DNA from: Microbulbifer pacificus
GTDB taxonomy: Bacteria; Pseudomonadota; Gammaproteobacteria; Pseudomonadales; Cellvibrionaceae
Assembly (NCBI RefSeq): GCF_033723955.1
Contig: NZ_CP137555.1
Location: forward strand, 2,534,001 to 2,598,000
Length of the DNA: 64,000 nt
Direction of reading: 5' to 3'
The notes under the pieces were generated by a model. The model made no database searches and was not told the DNA's origin. It saw nothing but the letters and a program-made list of their open reading frames with translations. The stretch's first letter is position 1, and each line of letters begins with the position of its first letter. A program made the position numbers and the translations under genes. Shown piece after piece: positions 26,179-34,822 of this stretch.

Positions 26179-26895
26179 TCAAATAAATCCGGGGTTGGCG
26201 ACGACCAGGTAACCGTGACGGTGGTTGTCCCAGCGGTAGTAGGTGTCGTAGGCCACGAAATAATTGAGGCCGCCGAAGTTGACGCTTATCGCAGTACCCG
26301 GCAGGGCTTGCACAAAGGCACCGACGGGAGCCTGGGCTACGACATAGCCTGCGCCATAAGGACGGTAGAATATGCCGTCGCTGAAGTAGTAGCCGAGGCC
26401 GGCGAAGGTCACGCTCACGTAAGATCTGGGCAGGCGCGTCCAGCGATAGCCATAGCCGTAGTGCGCCGGGCGGTAGCGGTGTTTGTGCGCCAGCTGCACC
26501 GGGCGGTAGGGACCGTGGTGATCGTGACCATTTCCACGGTAGTTGTGACCGTGGTTATGTCCGCGATTGTCGCCGCGGCCGCGATCATGGTCACGGTTCT
26601 TGTCGTAACGGCGATCGTAGCCGACGTACTTCACAAACTTGTGGTCGTCCTTTCCGTTGTGATGGTCGCGGCGCTCATCGCGTCTGTCGTCACGTCGATC
26701 TTCACGACGGTCCTCGCGGCGCACTTGCTGCCGGTCTTCGCGGCGATCATCGCGACGATCACTACGGTCATGCTGTTGCTGCGCGATTTTGCGGCTGTGG
26801 TCATTGGTGTGGTGGCGGTCGTCTCTGTCCGCCAGTGCCGGGGCAGCGCTGATAAGCAGGCTGGCGGCGATAAAGGCTGAAGTCAGTGTTTTCAT
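26179..26895 (-). CDS. Secreted DUF6515-family protein with Arg/Asp/His-rich segment
   Basis: This 238-aa protein starts with a signal peptide (MKTLTSAFIAASLLISAAPALA). Residues 24-85 are almost only Arg, Asp, His, Glu and Gln, with repeated (R/E)D(R)R units, and residues 86-130 are His/Gly/Arg/Asn-rich. The C-terminal 100 residues (PRSYVSVTFAGLGYYFSDGIFYRPYGAGYVVAQAPVGA...VNFGGLNYFVAYDTYYRW) are the same beta-rich domain as the protein at 19137-19769. The charged segment could bind metal or polyanions; that is speculation. The gene stands alone with its own terminator. Confidence 0.7.
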   Translation of the reverse strand: MKTLTSAFIAASLLISAAPALADRDDRHHTNDHSRKIAQQQHDRSDRRDDRREDRQQVRREDRREDRRDDRRDERRDHHNGKDDHKFVKYVGYDRRYDKNRDHDRGRGDNRGHNHGHNYRGNGHDHHGPYRPVQLAHKHRYRPAHYGYGYRWTRLPRSYVSVTFAGLGYYFSDGIFYRPYGAGYVVAQAPVGAFVQALPGTAISVNFGGLNYFVAYDTYYRWDNHRHGYLVVANPGFI

Positions 26896-27124
26896 GGTCG
26901 CTCTCCACGGCCGCCAGGGGCGGCTTCGGTGTGTTTTCGCTTACTGTGGGGGCCATTCTGTCCCCTTTACACTGAATCCTTCCTGAACCGTATCCACTCT
27001 TTTGCCAGGCAATGCGCGAAAAACCGAATCAGGCCGCGGTTTTTTGTGGTGAATTGCGCATTTGTTCCCGCTCGCGCCGGGGGGTAATATGCCGCGCGTA
27101 GCAACCTCTGGCGGAATCCCGACA

Positions 27125-27973
27125 ATGCAAGTCTTTCACCATGTGGCCAGCCTGCGCGAGGCGCTGAAGGCGGCCCGTCGCGACGGCAAGACCATCGGCT
27201 TCGTGCCCACCATGGGTAACCTGCACGATGCGCATATCGAACTGGTCAAGCGGGCCCAAACCATGTGTGACGTGGTGGTCGTGTCCATTTTCGTCAACCG
27301 GCTCCAGTTCGGCCTGAACGAGGATTGGGACAAGTATCCCCGCACCATGGAGCAGGACATGGCGCGCCTGCGCGGCGCCAACTGCGACTTCCTGTTTCAC
27401 CCGGATGAGAGCGAGATCTATCCCAACGGCATGGACCTGCAGACCAAGGTGATCTGCCCGGCGATGACCGATGTGCTGTGCGGCGCCAGTCGCCCGGGGC
27501 ACTTCGAGGGGGTGACCACGGTGGTGGCGAAGCTGTTCAACATCGTGCAGCCGGACAAGGCCATCTTTGGTATCAAGGACTTCCAGCAGCTGGCGGTGAT
27601 CCGTCGCATGGTGGAGGACCTGTGTATTCCAGTGGAGATCGTGGCGGCGCCGGTGCACCGCGAGGACGACGGCCTGGCGATGAGTTCCCGCAACGGCTAT
27701 CTCACCGAGGAGGAGCGGCCGAAAGTGGCGATTCTGAACCAGACCCTGAACTGGGCACGCGGGGAGATCGAAAACGGACGCCGGGATTTTGCCGCGCTGG
27801 AAGCTGAGTCAAAAAGCCGCATTGAGAGCGCGGGCTTCCGGGTGGATTATTTCTCCATCTGCAACAGCCGCGACCTGCAACCGGCGGCGCACGACGACCG
27901 CGAGATCACGCTGCTGGGAGCGATGTACACCAGCGCCGCGCGCCTGATCGACAATGTTTCTCTGAGTATGTAA
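27125..27973 (+). CDS. panC: Pantothenate synthetase
   Basis: PanC joins pantoate and beta-alanine with ATP. The protein is 282 aa from the ATG 27125 ([14 protein letters not shown]), preceded by GGCGGAA; an in-frame upstream extension to 27062 is unlikely. The ATP-binding HxxH is in [14 protein letters not shown], a variant of the common PTMGALHEGH that keeps both histidines. The later KMSLS-like region is MSSRNGYL. The segment FVNRLQFG replaces the common FVNPLQFG. panD follows after 12 bp, so beta-alanine supply and use are co-transcribed; panB is not in the window. Confidence 0.95.
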   Translation: MQVFHHVASLREALKAARRDGKTIGFVPTMGNLHDAHIELVKRAQTMCDVVVVSIFVNRLQFGLNEDWDKYPRTMEQDMARLRGANCDFLFHPDESEIYPNGMDLQTKVICPAMTDVLCGASRPGHFEGVTTVVAKLFNIVQPDKAIFGIKDFQQLAVIRRMVEDLCIPVEIVAAPVHREDDGLAMSSRNGYLTEEERPKVAILNQTLNWARGEIENGRRDFAALEAESKSRIESAGFRVDYFSICNSRDLQPAAHDDREITLLGAMYTSAARLIDNVSLSM

Positions 27974-27985
27974 CGGGAGGCTGGT

Positions 27986-28375
27986 ATGCAAATCGAGATG
28001 CTGAAGGGCAAGCTGCACATGGCGGCGGTGACCCAGGCGGAACTCTGGTATGACGGTTCCTGCGCGATCGATCAAGATCTGGTGGAGCTGGCGGGCCTGC
28101 GCGAGTTCGAGAAAATTGATATCTACAATGTTTCCAACGGCGAGCGTTTTCACACTTACGTGATTCTGGCGGAGCGCGGTTCTGGCATCATCTCCATGAA
28201 TGGGGCCGCAGCGCGTCGGGTCCAGGTCGGCGACCGTGTGATTATTGCGGCCTATGCTCAGATGTCGGAATCCGAGGCGGATTCATTTAAACCGAAACTG
28301 GTTTATCTGAATGAGAAAAATCGGGTTGAACGTAGTACCAATACGATCCCAGTGCAGATGGCTGAGCCTGCCTGA
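27986..28375 (+). CDS. panD: Aspartate 1-decarboxylase proenzyme
   Basis: This 129-aa proenzyme is self-cleaved at Gly24-Ser25 (WYDGSCAID) to form the pyruvoyl cofactor, and it makes beta-alanine for PanC. The length and the start [20 protein letters not shown] are normal. A GGGAGG site lies seven bases before the ATG. It is the second gene of panC-panD. Repeat R4 begins 43 bp after its stop. Confidence 0.97.
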   Translation: MQIEMLKGKLHMAAVTQAELWYDGSCAIDQDLVELAGLREFEKIDIYNVSNGERFHTYVILAERGSGIISMNGAAARRVQVGDRVIIAAYAQMSESEADSFKPKLVYLNEKNRVERSTNTIPVQMAEPA

Positions 28376-28418
28376 TTTTTTGAAGTTCGGTGGTTTGGGG
28401 TTTTTGTAGTCCTGTGGT

Positions 28419-28543
28419 GGCAGAGCGCCGGGGATTGGCTTTCGGAACCGAGCTAGGCGCCCCCCTTCAATACATCCCTGTACGCTGCGTCGGCGACGTC
28501 CCTGTCGCCGACGCTTCCGAAAGCCAATCCCGGTCACTATGCC
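28419..28543 (+). repeat. Palindromic intergenic repeat R4
   Basis: This is a 125-bp element between panD and the CoA-transferase gene. Arms 28419-28447 and 28515-28543 pair at 25 of 29 positions. The core has the same extra left module as R2 (GAGCTAGGCGCCCC) and then 46 bases identical to R2 and R6. The flank TTCAAATTGAAG follows on the right. The remaining intergenic bases to 28704 show no gene. Confidence 0.85.
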
Positions 28544-28704
28544 TTCAAATTGAAGTTTTCCACTTCGTTAGCATTTTTCTTTAAGTCGCCCTTGCTATAA
28601 ACAAAACCGCTTAGAGTCTACGGCTCTGTCTGCCAGAGGGTTGTGACGGACAAGTCACCCGCCTACCATGAACACAACAAAAAGGTAGGAAGCCCCCAAA
28701 GCCA

Positions 28705-30570
28705 ATGTCATCCCTGACCCAACCGAAAACCGGCGATCCGATCCCGTGGACGCAGCTGCTGAAAAGCGGCTACCGGATTTTCGTCGGTTCCCACGCCGCC
28801 GTCCCCAACGAGCTGATGGCAGACCTTATTGCCAACAGCCGTGGCCTCAACGATATCGAAGTCACACAGGTATTCACCCTCTCCGACAATATCTGGGCCG
28901 AGCGCAAATACGCCGAGCTGTTTACCGTCAATGCGCTGTATATTGGTGGAACGTCTATCCGCAATGCGGTAGCGGAAGGGCGTGCGGATTACACGCCGAC
29001 GTTTCTCTCCGAAGTGCCCAAGTTATTTAGCGACAACGTATTGCCACTGGATGCCGCACTCATCATGGTCAGCCCGCCGGATGAGCTGGGTTACTGCTCC
29101 CTCGGCGTCAGTGTGGATGTAGTTTCCTCTGCGGTAAAAAATGCCACCAAGGTTATCGCCCAGATCAACCCGAGCATGCCGCGTACCAACGGCCACAGCT
29201 TTATCCACCGCGACCAGATCCACGCCTGGATGACAGCGGATGCACCGATACCAGAATCACCGCCACCGGAAATGGATCAGGCCGTTGAGCAGATTGGTCA
29301 GTACGTGTCGGTACTGGTGGAAAACGGCTCGACCTTGCAGATTGGCATGGGCAAGGTCCACGACGCGGTGCTGCGTTATCTGGGTAACCACAAGGATCTC
29401 GGTGTGCACTCGGAAATGATTTCCGACGGTGTCGCGCGATTGATGAAAAGCGGCGTCATCAACAACCGCAAGAAAACATTTCACCGGGGCAAAACCATCA
29501 CCAGCTACTGCATGGGCTCCAAAATGCTGTACGACTTTGTCGACGGCAATCCCCATGTGGAGCTGTACCCGGCAGAGCATGTCAGCTCACCGGTAAATAT
29601 TGCACGCAATGAAAAAATGGTGGCGATCAACAGCGCTATCGAAGTAGACCTGACTGGTCAGGTGGTTTCCGATTCCATCGGGCGCTTGTTATACAGCGGT
29701 ATCGGCGGGCAGGTGGACTTTATCCGCGGTGCGGCCCTGAGCAAAGGCGGCAAACCAATCATCGCGCTGCCGTCCACCGCGCAGGATAAAAACGGCAAGT
29801 TGATTTCCCGCATTGTGGCCTCTCTAACTCCAGGGAGTGGTGTGGTCACTTCCCGTGCACATGTGCACTACGTCGTCACCGAATACGGTATTGCCTCCCT
29901 GCGTGGGAAAAGTGTTCGGGAGCGGACCCTGGAAATGATCCGGATCGCCCATCCGGAATTTCGACGGGAGCTGCTGGAGAAGGTGCGGGAGTTTTACTGG
30001 GTGCCGGAATACCAGGCGCAGGCACCTACCTCGATTGCTGAACTTGGGCCGGTGGAGCAGAAGGAGTATGTTTTCGATGACATTACTTATACGCTGCGCC
30101 CACTCAGGCCAGCGGACGAGCGTTTGTTGCAGGAGTTTTTCTACACCCACAACAAGGAAACCCTGCTGATGCGCTACAACCACCACGTCACCCAGATGTC
30201 GCGGGAAAAATCCTGCAGCCTGGTGAGTGTGGACCAGCGCCGGGATCTGGCCTTGTGTTTTACCGACCGCGACGGCGCGCGCGAAGTGATTCAGGGCGTG
30301 GGCCGCTATTATTTTTCCGAGGCCGATAACAGCTGCGAAGTGGCATTTGTCATCAAGGAAAGTCGCCGCGGCAAGGGCATTGCATCCACACTGCTGAAAG
30401 AAATGGAGAGCATCGCGCGCAAACGCGGTATTGCAAAAATGTTTGCCTGCGTGCGCCGGGACAACAAGCCCATGCTCTCGATTTTTGAAAACAACGGTTT
30501 CACTTATCGCCCCGGCGATACCATGGACGAACTCTATCTGGAATTGGCACTGAGCGGAGAAAAGGACTGA
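28705..30570 (+). CDS. Acetyl-CoA hydrolase/transferase fused to a GNAT acetyltransferase domain
   Basis: This 621-aa protein has two parts. Residues 1-435 are an acetyl-CoA hydrolase/transferase of the AarC/Ach1/4-hydroxybutyrate CoA-transferase family, with IQIGMGKVHDAVLRYL-like, LGVHSEMISDGV and GIGGQVDFIRGAALSKGGK segments and EYGIASLRGKSVRER. Residues 460-615 are a GNAT domain (YTLRPLRPADERLLQEFFY...VAFVIKESRRGKGIASTLLKEM...FENNGFTYRPGD), whose pyrophosphate loop is RRGKGIAS. The pairing suggests coupling of acyl-CoA metabolism with protein or small-molecule acylation. Two bases separate it from the deacetylase gene, so they are co-transcribed. The acyl donor and substrate are unknown. 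Confidence 0.85.
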   Translation: MSSLTQPKTGDPIPWTQLLKSGYRIFVGSHAAVPNELMADLIANSRGLNDIEVTQVFTLSDNIWAERKYAELFTVNALYIGGTSIRNAVAEGRADYTPTFLSEVPKLFSDNVLPLDAALIMVSPPDELGYCSLGVSVDVVSSAVKNATKVIAQINPSMPRTNGHSFIHRDQIHAWMTADAPIPESPPPEMDQAVEQIGQYVSVLVENGSTLQIGMGKVHDAVLRYLGNHKDLGVHSEMISDGVARLMKSGVINNRKKTFHRGKTITSYCMGSKMLYDFVDGNPHVELYPAEHVSSPVNIARNEKMVAINSAIEVDLTGQVVSDSIGRLLYSGIGGQVDFIRGAALSKGGKPIIALPSTAQDKNGKLISRIVASLTPGSGVVTSRAHVHYVVTEYGIASLRGKSVRERTLEMIRIAHPEFRRELLEKVREFYWVPEYQAQAPTSIAELGPVEQKEYVFDDITYTLRPLRPADERLLQEFFYTHNKETLLMRYNHHVTQMSREKSCSLVSVDQRRDLALCFTDRDGAREVIQGVGRYYFSEADNSCEVAFVIKESRRGKGIASTLLKEMESIARKRGIAKMFACVRRDNKPMLSIFENNGFTYRPGDTMDELYLELALSGEKD

Positions 30571-30572
30571 GC

Positions 30573-31499
30573 ATGCCCACCGTAGGATTTTTTTCAGACC
30601 CCGCCTGCCACCGCCACGACATGGGCGACGAGCACCCGGAAAGCCCCGCGCGCCTCGACGCCATCCAGGACCAACTGCTCAGCAGCGGTATGGAATATGT
30701 ACTGCGCTTTTTTGACGCCCCCCAGGCCAGCCGCCAGCAGCTTGAACGGGTGCATACCCCGGAATACGTCGAATCCATTTTCGCCCGCGCACCCAGCGAC
30801 GGTATCGAAGTTCTCGACGAAGACACCCGCATGTGTCCGTATTCATTAACCGCCGCACTGCATGCCGCGGGCGCCGGCATTGACGCCGTCGACCGCGTCA
30901 TCAATGGCGAAATCCACTCCGCTTTCTGCGCGGTCCGCCCCCCCGGCCACCACGCCGAACGCGACAAGGCCATGGGCTTCTGCCTGTTCAACAACATCGC
31001 CATCGCCGCCGCCCATGCCCGTGAACATCACGGTCTCGCCCGTGTCGCCGTCCTCGACTTCGACGTACACCACGGCAACGGCACCGAGGACTTTGTCGCC
31101 GGTCGCGAGGGCTATCTGCTGTGTTCCAGCTTCCAGTCCCCGCTCTACCCCTTTACCGGCACCGGCGACCTCCCGGACAACATCATCAATACGCCGCTAG
31201 AGGCGGGCGCCGGCGGCGATGCATTGCGCCAGGTGGTGGAGCAGCAGTGGCTGCCGGCACTGGAAAAATTCCAGCCGCAAATGCTGTTTATCTCCGCCGG
31301 TTTCGATGGCCATATCGAGGACCATATGGCGCAGCTGCGCTTCAAGGAGGACGACTATTTCTGGGTGACGGAAAAACTGCGGGAATATGCCGATAAAAAC
31401 TGCGAGGGTCGAATCGTTTCGTCACTGGAAGGCGGCTATGCGCTATCCGCATTGGGGCGAAGTGTGGTTGCACACTTAAAAGGCCTGATCGGCAGCTAA
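30573..31499 (+). CDS. Histone deacetylase-family (AcuC-like) deacetylase
   Basis: This 308-aa zinc amidohydrolase of the arginase/HDAC fold has the class I/II HDAC motifs: RPPGHHAERDKAMGFCLFNN with the His pair, AVLDFDVHHGNGT with zinc ligands Asp and His, SAGFDGHIED with the third zinc ligand, and SLEGGYAL with the transition-state Tyr. Bacterial relatives deacetylate lysine in enzymes such as acetyl-CoA synthetase (AcuC) or act on acetylpolyamines. The tight coupling to a GNAT-bearing gene and the nearby acs favour the first, by inference. The start is ATG two bases after the preceding stop. Confidence 0.88.
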   Translation: MPTVGFFSDPACHRHDMGDEHPESPARLDAIQDQLLSSGMEYVLRFFDAPQASRQQLERVHTPEYVESIFARAPSDGIEVLDEDTRMCPYSLTAALHAAGAGIDAVDRVINGEIHSAFCAVRPPGHHAERDKAMGFCLFNNIAIAAAHAREHHGLARVAVLDFDVHHGNGTEDFVAGREGYLLCSSFQSPLYPFTGTGDLPDNIINTPLEAGAGGDALRQVVEQQWLPALEKFQPQMLFISAGFDGHIEDHMAQLRFKEDDYFWVTEKLREYADKNCEGRIVSSLEGGYALSALGRSVVAHLKGLIGS

Positions 31500-31528
31500 A
31501 AGATCGAACACTCAACACTAGATGTAAA

Positions 31529-31668
31529 GGTTGAGTGGCGGGTTTGGGTTTTCAGGATCGTCGCAAACAGGGCCGAAGGCGCCGTGCTAAAGCGGCCGGG
31601 TACTTTGCGCCGAAGCGCCCAGGGATGGGTTCACAGCGGTCCTGAAAACCCACACACGGTGCTCTGCC
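31529..31668 (-). repeat. Palindromic intergenic repeat R5 (expanded, degenerate copy)
   Basis: This is a 140-bp element between the convergent deacetylase and cupin genes. Arms 31529-31557 and 31640-31668 pair at 22 of 29 positions, the poorest of the family. The core, on the minus strand, begins like R1 (CCGCTGTGAACCCATCCC) but has about 29 extra bases in the inner hairpin region. It may also serve as a terminator for both genes. Confidence 0.75.
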
Positions 31669-31707
31669 GCCACCGACGTATCACAAGTGGATACCCCGGA
31701 GCAAAAA

Positions 31708-32061
31708 TCACTCCTCATAAATCGAATAGAACTTCTTAACGGACCCGATCGTTTCCCAGGTTCCGCTAAAACCGGCCGGAATACAGAACGCATCACCGGC
31801 AACGACCCGCTCACTCACCCCCTCGGAATCGGTAATCTCCGCCTCACCCTCGATGATGTAGCAGAACTCATCCTCAGTGTAAGTAAGTGACCATTTGCCC
31901 GCGTCCGAAGACCAGATGCCGCAAAAGAAATTCTCTTTCTTGTTGGTAAAGAAATGCTCTGTCCATTGCTGCGGATTTCCCGCCAGTACCTTCTCCGGCG
32001 CCACCGGCCCCGCTTCCCGCACTGCATTACCTTCCGCCACCCGCAACAATTTCGCAGCCAT
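31708..32061 (-). CDS. Small cupin protein (DUF861/EutQ-like)
   Basis: This 117-aa single-domain cupin has the core FFCGIWSSDAGKWSLTYTEDEFCYIIEGEAEITDSEG, and the second motif GDAFCIPAGFSGTWET matches the (S)-ureidoglycine aminohydrolase/EutQ-like cupin family PF05899. Metal-ligand positions are only partly occupied (E-F-C-Y in place of the usual E-x-x-x-x-x-x-H), so catalysis is uncertain. It is divergent from acs and converges with the deacetylase gene. The role is unknown; small cupins of this type are often annotated only by fold. Confidence 0.8.
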   Translation of the reverse strand: MAAKLLRVAEGNAVREAGPVAPEKVLAGNPQQWTEHFFTNKKENFFCGIWSSDAGKWSLTYTEDEFCYIIEGEAEITDSEGVSERVVAGDAFCIPAGFSGTWETIGSVKKFYSIYEE

Positions 32062-32202
32062 ATCTACTCCAAATCAAAAATGTGATCACTTATTTATGGG
32101 TATTGTGCCTCCCCATCCTAAAAAAGGCACGGTATTCCAAGCATCGAGTGGGAAAGCGAAAAGTGGTCAGGCTATGATGGTACGACACGGCTCGTGACAG
32201 CG

Positions 32203-32232
32203 TTGTCATTCGGCAGTCGCCAGTGGTATAAC
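32203..32232 (+). promoter_or_regulatory. Candidate acs promoter
   Basis: TTGTCA (32203-32208), 18-bp spacer, TATAAC (32227-32232), 146 bp before the acs ATG in the 316-bp cupin-acs interval, which has no other gene. The call rests on consensus only. CRP-like sites were looked for by eye and not found. Confidence 0.35.
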
Positions 32233-32322
32233 TTATCGTGATAGCTGTACCAAATCGCCGCTTAGCCGCGCCTATCGCTGAACGCAACAGGCCGCTAAAT
32301 GACCGCGATATCTGCAAATACT

Positions 32323-32339
32323 GCCTCACTGAGTGAGGC
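32323..32339. promoter_or_regulatory. Perfect inverted repeat in the acs leader
   Basis: GCCTCACT (32323-32330) and AGTGAGGC (32332-32339) form a perfect 8+8 palindrome with a one-base centre, 38 bp upstream of the acs ATG. It could be an operator or a leader hairpin; no regulator is identified. Confidence 0.4.
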
Positions 32340-32377
32340 CGTACAGCATCCCGATAATACTAATAAGGGAGAAAACG

Positions 32378-34315
32378 ATGTCTGAAGTGCACATTTACCC
32401 GGTGCCCGAAACCTTTGCCGCGAATACCCTCGTCAACAGCGACGACTACCAGCGGATGTACCGCCAATCCGTGGAAGATCCGCAAGCATTCTGGTCCCAG
32501 CAAGCCAATGACTTCCTGCAGTGGAGCAAGCCATTCACCAAAGTGGTGGACGAAGATCTAACAAAGGGCCACGCAGCCTGGTTCGCCGACGGCGAGCTGA
32601 ACGTCTCCGCCAACTGTATCGATCGCCACCTGCCTGCCCGCGCCGAGCAGACCGCACTGATCTGGGAGGGCGATGATCCCGCCGACAGCAAGCACATCAC
32701 CTACAAGGAATTGCACGAGCAGGTGTGCCGCCTGGCCAACCTGTTGAAGGCCCGTGGCGTGAAGAAGGGCGATCGCGTGTGTATCTACATGCCCATGATC
32801 CCCGAAGCGGCCTACGCCATGCTCGCCTGTACCCGTATTGGCGCCGTGCACTCTGTGGTGTTCGGCGGCTTCTCTCCCGATTCGCTGAAAGACCGCATCC
32901 TCGACTCCGACTGCCGCTTGGTGATTACCGCCGACGAAGGCGTGCGCGGTGGCAGAAAAGTGCCACTCAAGGCGAATGTGGATAAGGCGCTGGCCCACTG
33001 CCCAAATGTGCACACCGCCATCGTGGTGAAGCGCACTGGCGCCAATATCGACTGGGACAGCAAACGCGACATCTGGTACGGGGAATCCGTCGCCGAACAG
33101 AGTGCCGACTGTGCGCCGGAGCCGATGAATGCGGAAGACCCGCTGTTTATCCTCTACACCTCCGGCTCCACCGGCAAACCCAAGGGTGTGCTGCACACCA
33201 CTGCGGGTTATCTGCTGGCCTCCACCATGAGTTTCAAGTACACCTTCGATTACAAAGAGGGCGATGTATTCTGGTGCACCGCCGATGTGGGCTGGATTAC
33301 CGGCCACAGCTATATCGTGTACGGCCCGCTGTGTGCCGGCGCCATTTCCCTGATGTTTGAAGGCGTGCCCACCTATCCGGACGCCTCCCGCTGCTGGCAG
33401 GTGGTGGAAAAGCACAAGGTAAATACCTTCTACACCGCACCCACCGCGATTCGCGCACTGATGGGCGCCGGCGACGACTTCGTCACCAAGTGCGACCGCA
33501 GCTCCCTGAGACTGCTGGGCACCGTGGGCGAGCCGATCAACCCCGAGGCCTGGGAGTGGTATTACCACGTGGTGGGAGAGAAGCGCTGTCCGATTGTGGA
33601 TACCTGGTGGCAGACCGAAACCGGCGCCCACATGATCACCCCGCTGCCCGGCGCCACCGCGCTCAAGCCCGGTTCGGCCACGCGTCCGTTCTTCGGCGTG
33701 CAACCGGCGTTGCTGGATGAAAAAGGGCAGGAAATCGAGGGCCAGGGTGAGGGCGCGCTGGTAATGAAGGCCAGCTGGCCGAGCATGATCCGCAGCGTGT
33801 ACGGTGATCACCAGCGCATGATCGACACCTATTTCTCCACCTTCCGCGGTTACTACTTTACCGGCGACGGTGCGCGCCGCGATGCCGACGGTTATTACTG
33901 GATTACCGGGCGCATCGACGACGTACTGAACGTCTCCGGCCACCGGTTGGGCACCGCGGAAATCGAGAGCGCGATCGTGCTGCACGAGGATACCGCCGAG
34001 GCGGCGGTTGTAGGTTACCCGCACGATATCAAGGGGCAGGGTATTTACTGCTATGTGACTCTCAAGAATGGCCGCGAGCCTTCCGAGGAGTTGCGCAAGG
34101 AGCTGATCGACCTGTGCGTGAAGGAGATCGGTCCCATCGCCAAGCCCGACATCATCCAATGGGCCCCGGGCCTGCCGAAAACCCGCTCTGGCAAAATCAT
34201 GCGCCGCATCCTGCGCAAGATTGCCTGCAATGAACTGGATTCTCTGGGTGATACTTCCACTCTTGCTGATCCTTCGGTGGTCGATGAGTTGGTGGACCAC
34301 CGGGCTAACAAATAA
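32378..34315 (+). CDS. acs: Acetyl-CoA synthetase
   Basis: Acs activates acetate with ATP and CoA via acetyl-AMP. The protein is 645 aa from the ATG 32378, with AAGGGAG seven bases upstream; the open frame extends 15 codons further but without a ribosome site. ANL-family motifs include [15 protein letters not shown], the conserved DTWWQTETG, and the C-terminal [11 protein letters not shown] whose lysine K606 is the residue that is acetylated to switch Acs off in many bacteria. The GNAT-fusion and HDAC-family genes lie upstream on the same strand across the cupin gene, which suggests control by reversible acetylation (inference). Confidence 0.97.
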   Translation: MSEVHIYPVPETFAANTLVNSDDYQRMYRQSVEDPQAFWSQQANDFLQWSKPFTKVVDEDLTKGHAAWFADGELNVSANCIDRHLPARAEQTALIWEGDDPADSKHITYKELHEQVCRLANLLKARGVKKGDRVCIYMPMIPEAAYAMLACTRIGAVHSVVFGGFSPDSLKDRILDSDCRLVITADEGVRGGRKVPLKANVDKALAHCPNVHTAIVVKRTGANIDWDSKRDIWYGESVAEQSADCAPEPMNAEDPLFILYTSGSTGKPKGVLHTTAGYLLASTMSFKYTFDYKEGDVFWCTADVGWITGHSYIVYGPLCAGAISLMFEGVPTYPDASRCWQVVEKHKVNTFYTAPTAIRALMGAGDDFVTKCDRSSLRLLGTVGEPINPEAWEWYYHVVGEKRCPIVDTWWQTETGAHMITPLPGATALKPGSATRPFFGVQPALLDEKGQEIEGQGEGALVMKASWPSMIRSVYGDHQRMIDTYFSTFRGYYFTGDGARRDADGYYWITGRIDDVLNVSGHRLGTAEIESAIVLHEDTAEAAVVGYPHDIKGQGIYCYVTLKNGREPSEELRKELIDLCVKEIGPIAKPDIIQWAPGLPKTRSGKIMRRILRKIACNELDSLGDTSTLADPSVVDELVDHRANK

Positions 34316-34364
34316 CCTCCGTTCTCCGTCGCTACGTCTGGTCCTTCTTAGCCGGATTGGTGGC

Positions 34365-34476
34365 GGCGGAGTACTGGGGATTCGTTTTCGAAACCGCTGT
34401 GAATACATCCCTGTACGCTGCGTCGGCGACGTCCCTGTCGCCGACGCTTTCGAAAACGAATCCCCAGCATTCCACC
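34365..34476 (+). repeat. Palindromic intergenic repeat R6
   Basis: This is a 112-bp element 50 bp after acs. Arms 34365-34393 and 34448-34476 pair at 26 of 29 positions. The 54-bp core is the prototype form: CCGCTGTGAA, hairpin TACA-TCCC-TGTA, hairpin GGCGAC-GTCCCT-GTCGCC, CGC. The flank TTCAATTCGTATCTC follows on the right. The minus strand of the first hairpin reads GTACAGGGATGT. Confidence 0.87.
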
Positions 34477-34597
34477 TTCAATTCGTATCTCAATACTCCG
34501 TAAGTCTCCCCTGAAACAGCTGCAGCAGAAATTTTCAGGTAGAAGGCTAAAAGTGTATTACTCAATACTTTTTACGTAGTCATTCGGTTCATGCGAA

Positions 34598-34698
34598 GGG
34601 CAAGTGCTGGGTGAGGGGTTTCAGGAGCGTCGCAAACAGGGATGGGTTGAAGGGGGGCGCCTAGCCCGGTCCTGAAAACCCTCACCCAGTGCTTGCGC
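34598..34698 (-). repeat. Palindromic intergenic repeat R7 (short recombinant core)
   Basis: This is a 101-bp element. Arms 34598-34626 and 34670-34698 pair at 25 of 29 positions. The 43-bp core, read on the minus strand, joins the left module of R2/R4 (CCGGGCTAGGCGCCCC) to the right end of the R1 core (TTTGCGACGC) and lacks one hairpin. The flank is on the left (CTTCGCATGA on the minus strand). With R6 it fills the 507-bp acs-usp interval, which holds no gene. Confidence 0.82.
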
Positions 34699-34822
34699 GC
34701 CACCTGACGAAAACAATGCGTACCACTGACTATCAGTTCGCGGAAAGGCAGACAAACCCCCCAACCGGTGATTTAATTGCTCCCAATGGTATTGAACCTA
34801 ATCAAGCAGCACCGGAGGCAGC

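Noticed and set aside
19164..26880. Long open frames opposite GC-rich genes (for example opposite speA, the subtilases, acs and liuD)
   Set aside because: These are antisense shadows of well-supported genes caused by high GC at third codon positions; none shows a domain or ribosome site.
34361..34514. Repeated short peptides such as EYIPVRCVGDVPVADAFE encoded over several intergenic regions
   Set aside because: They are translations of the repeat core in one frame, without ribosome sites or codon bias.
34365..34698. The repeats as simple rho-independent terminators
   Set aside because: The stems are not followed by T-runs in most copies, the core is conserved far beyond what termination needs, and several lie inside operons upstream of co-directional genes. 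Some termination effect is still possible.
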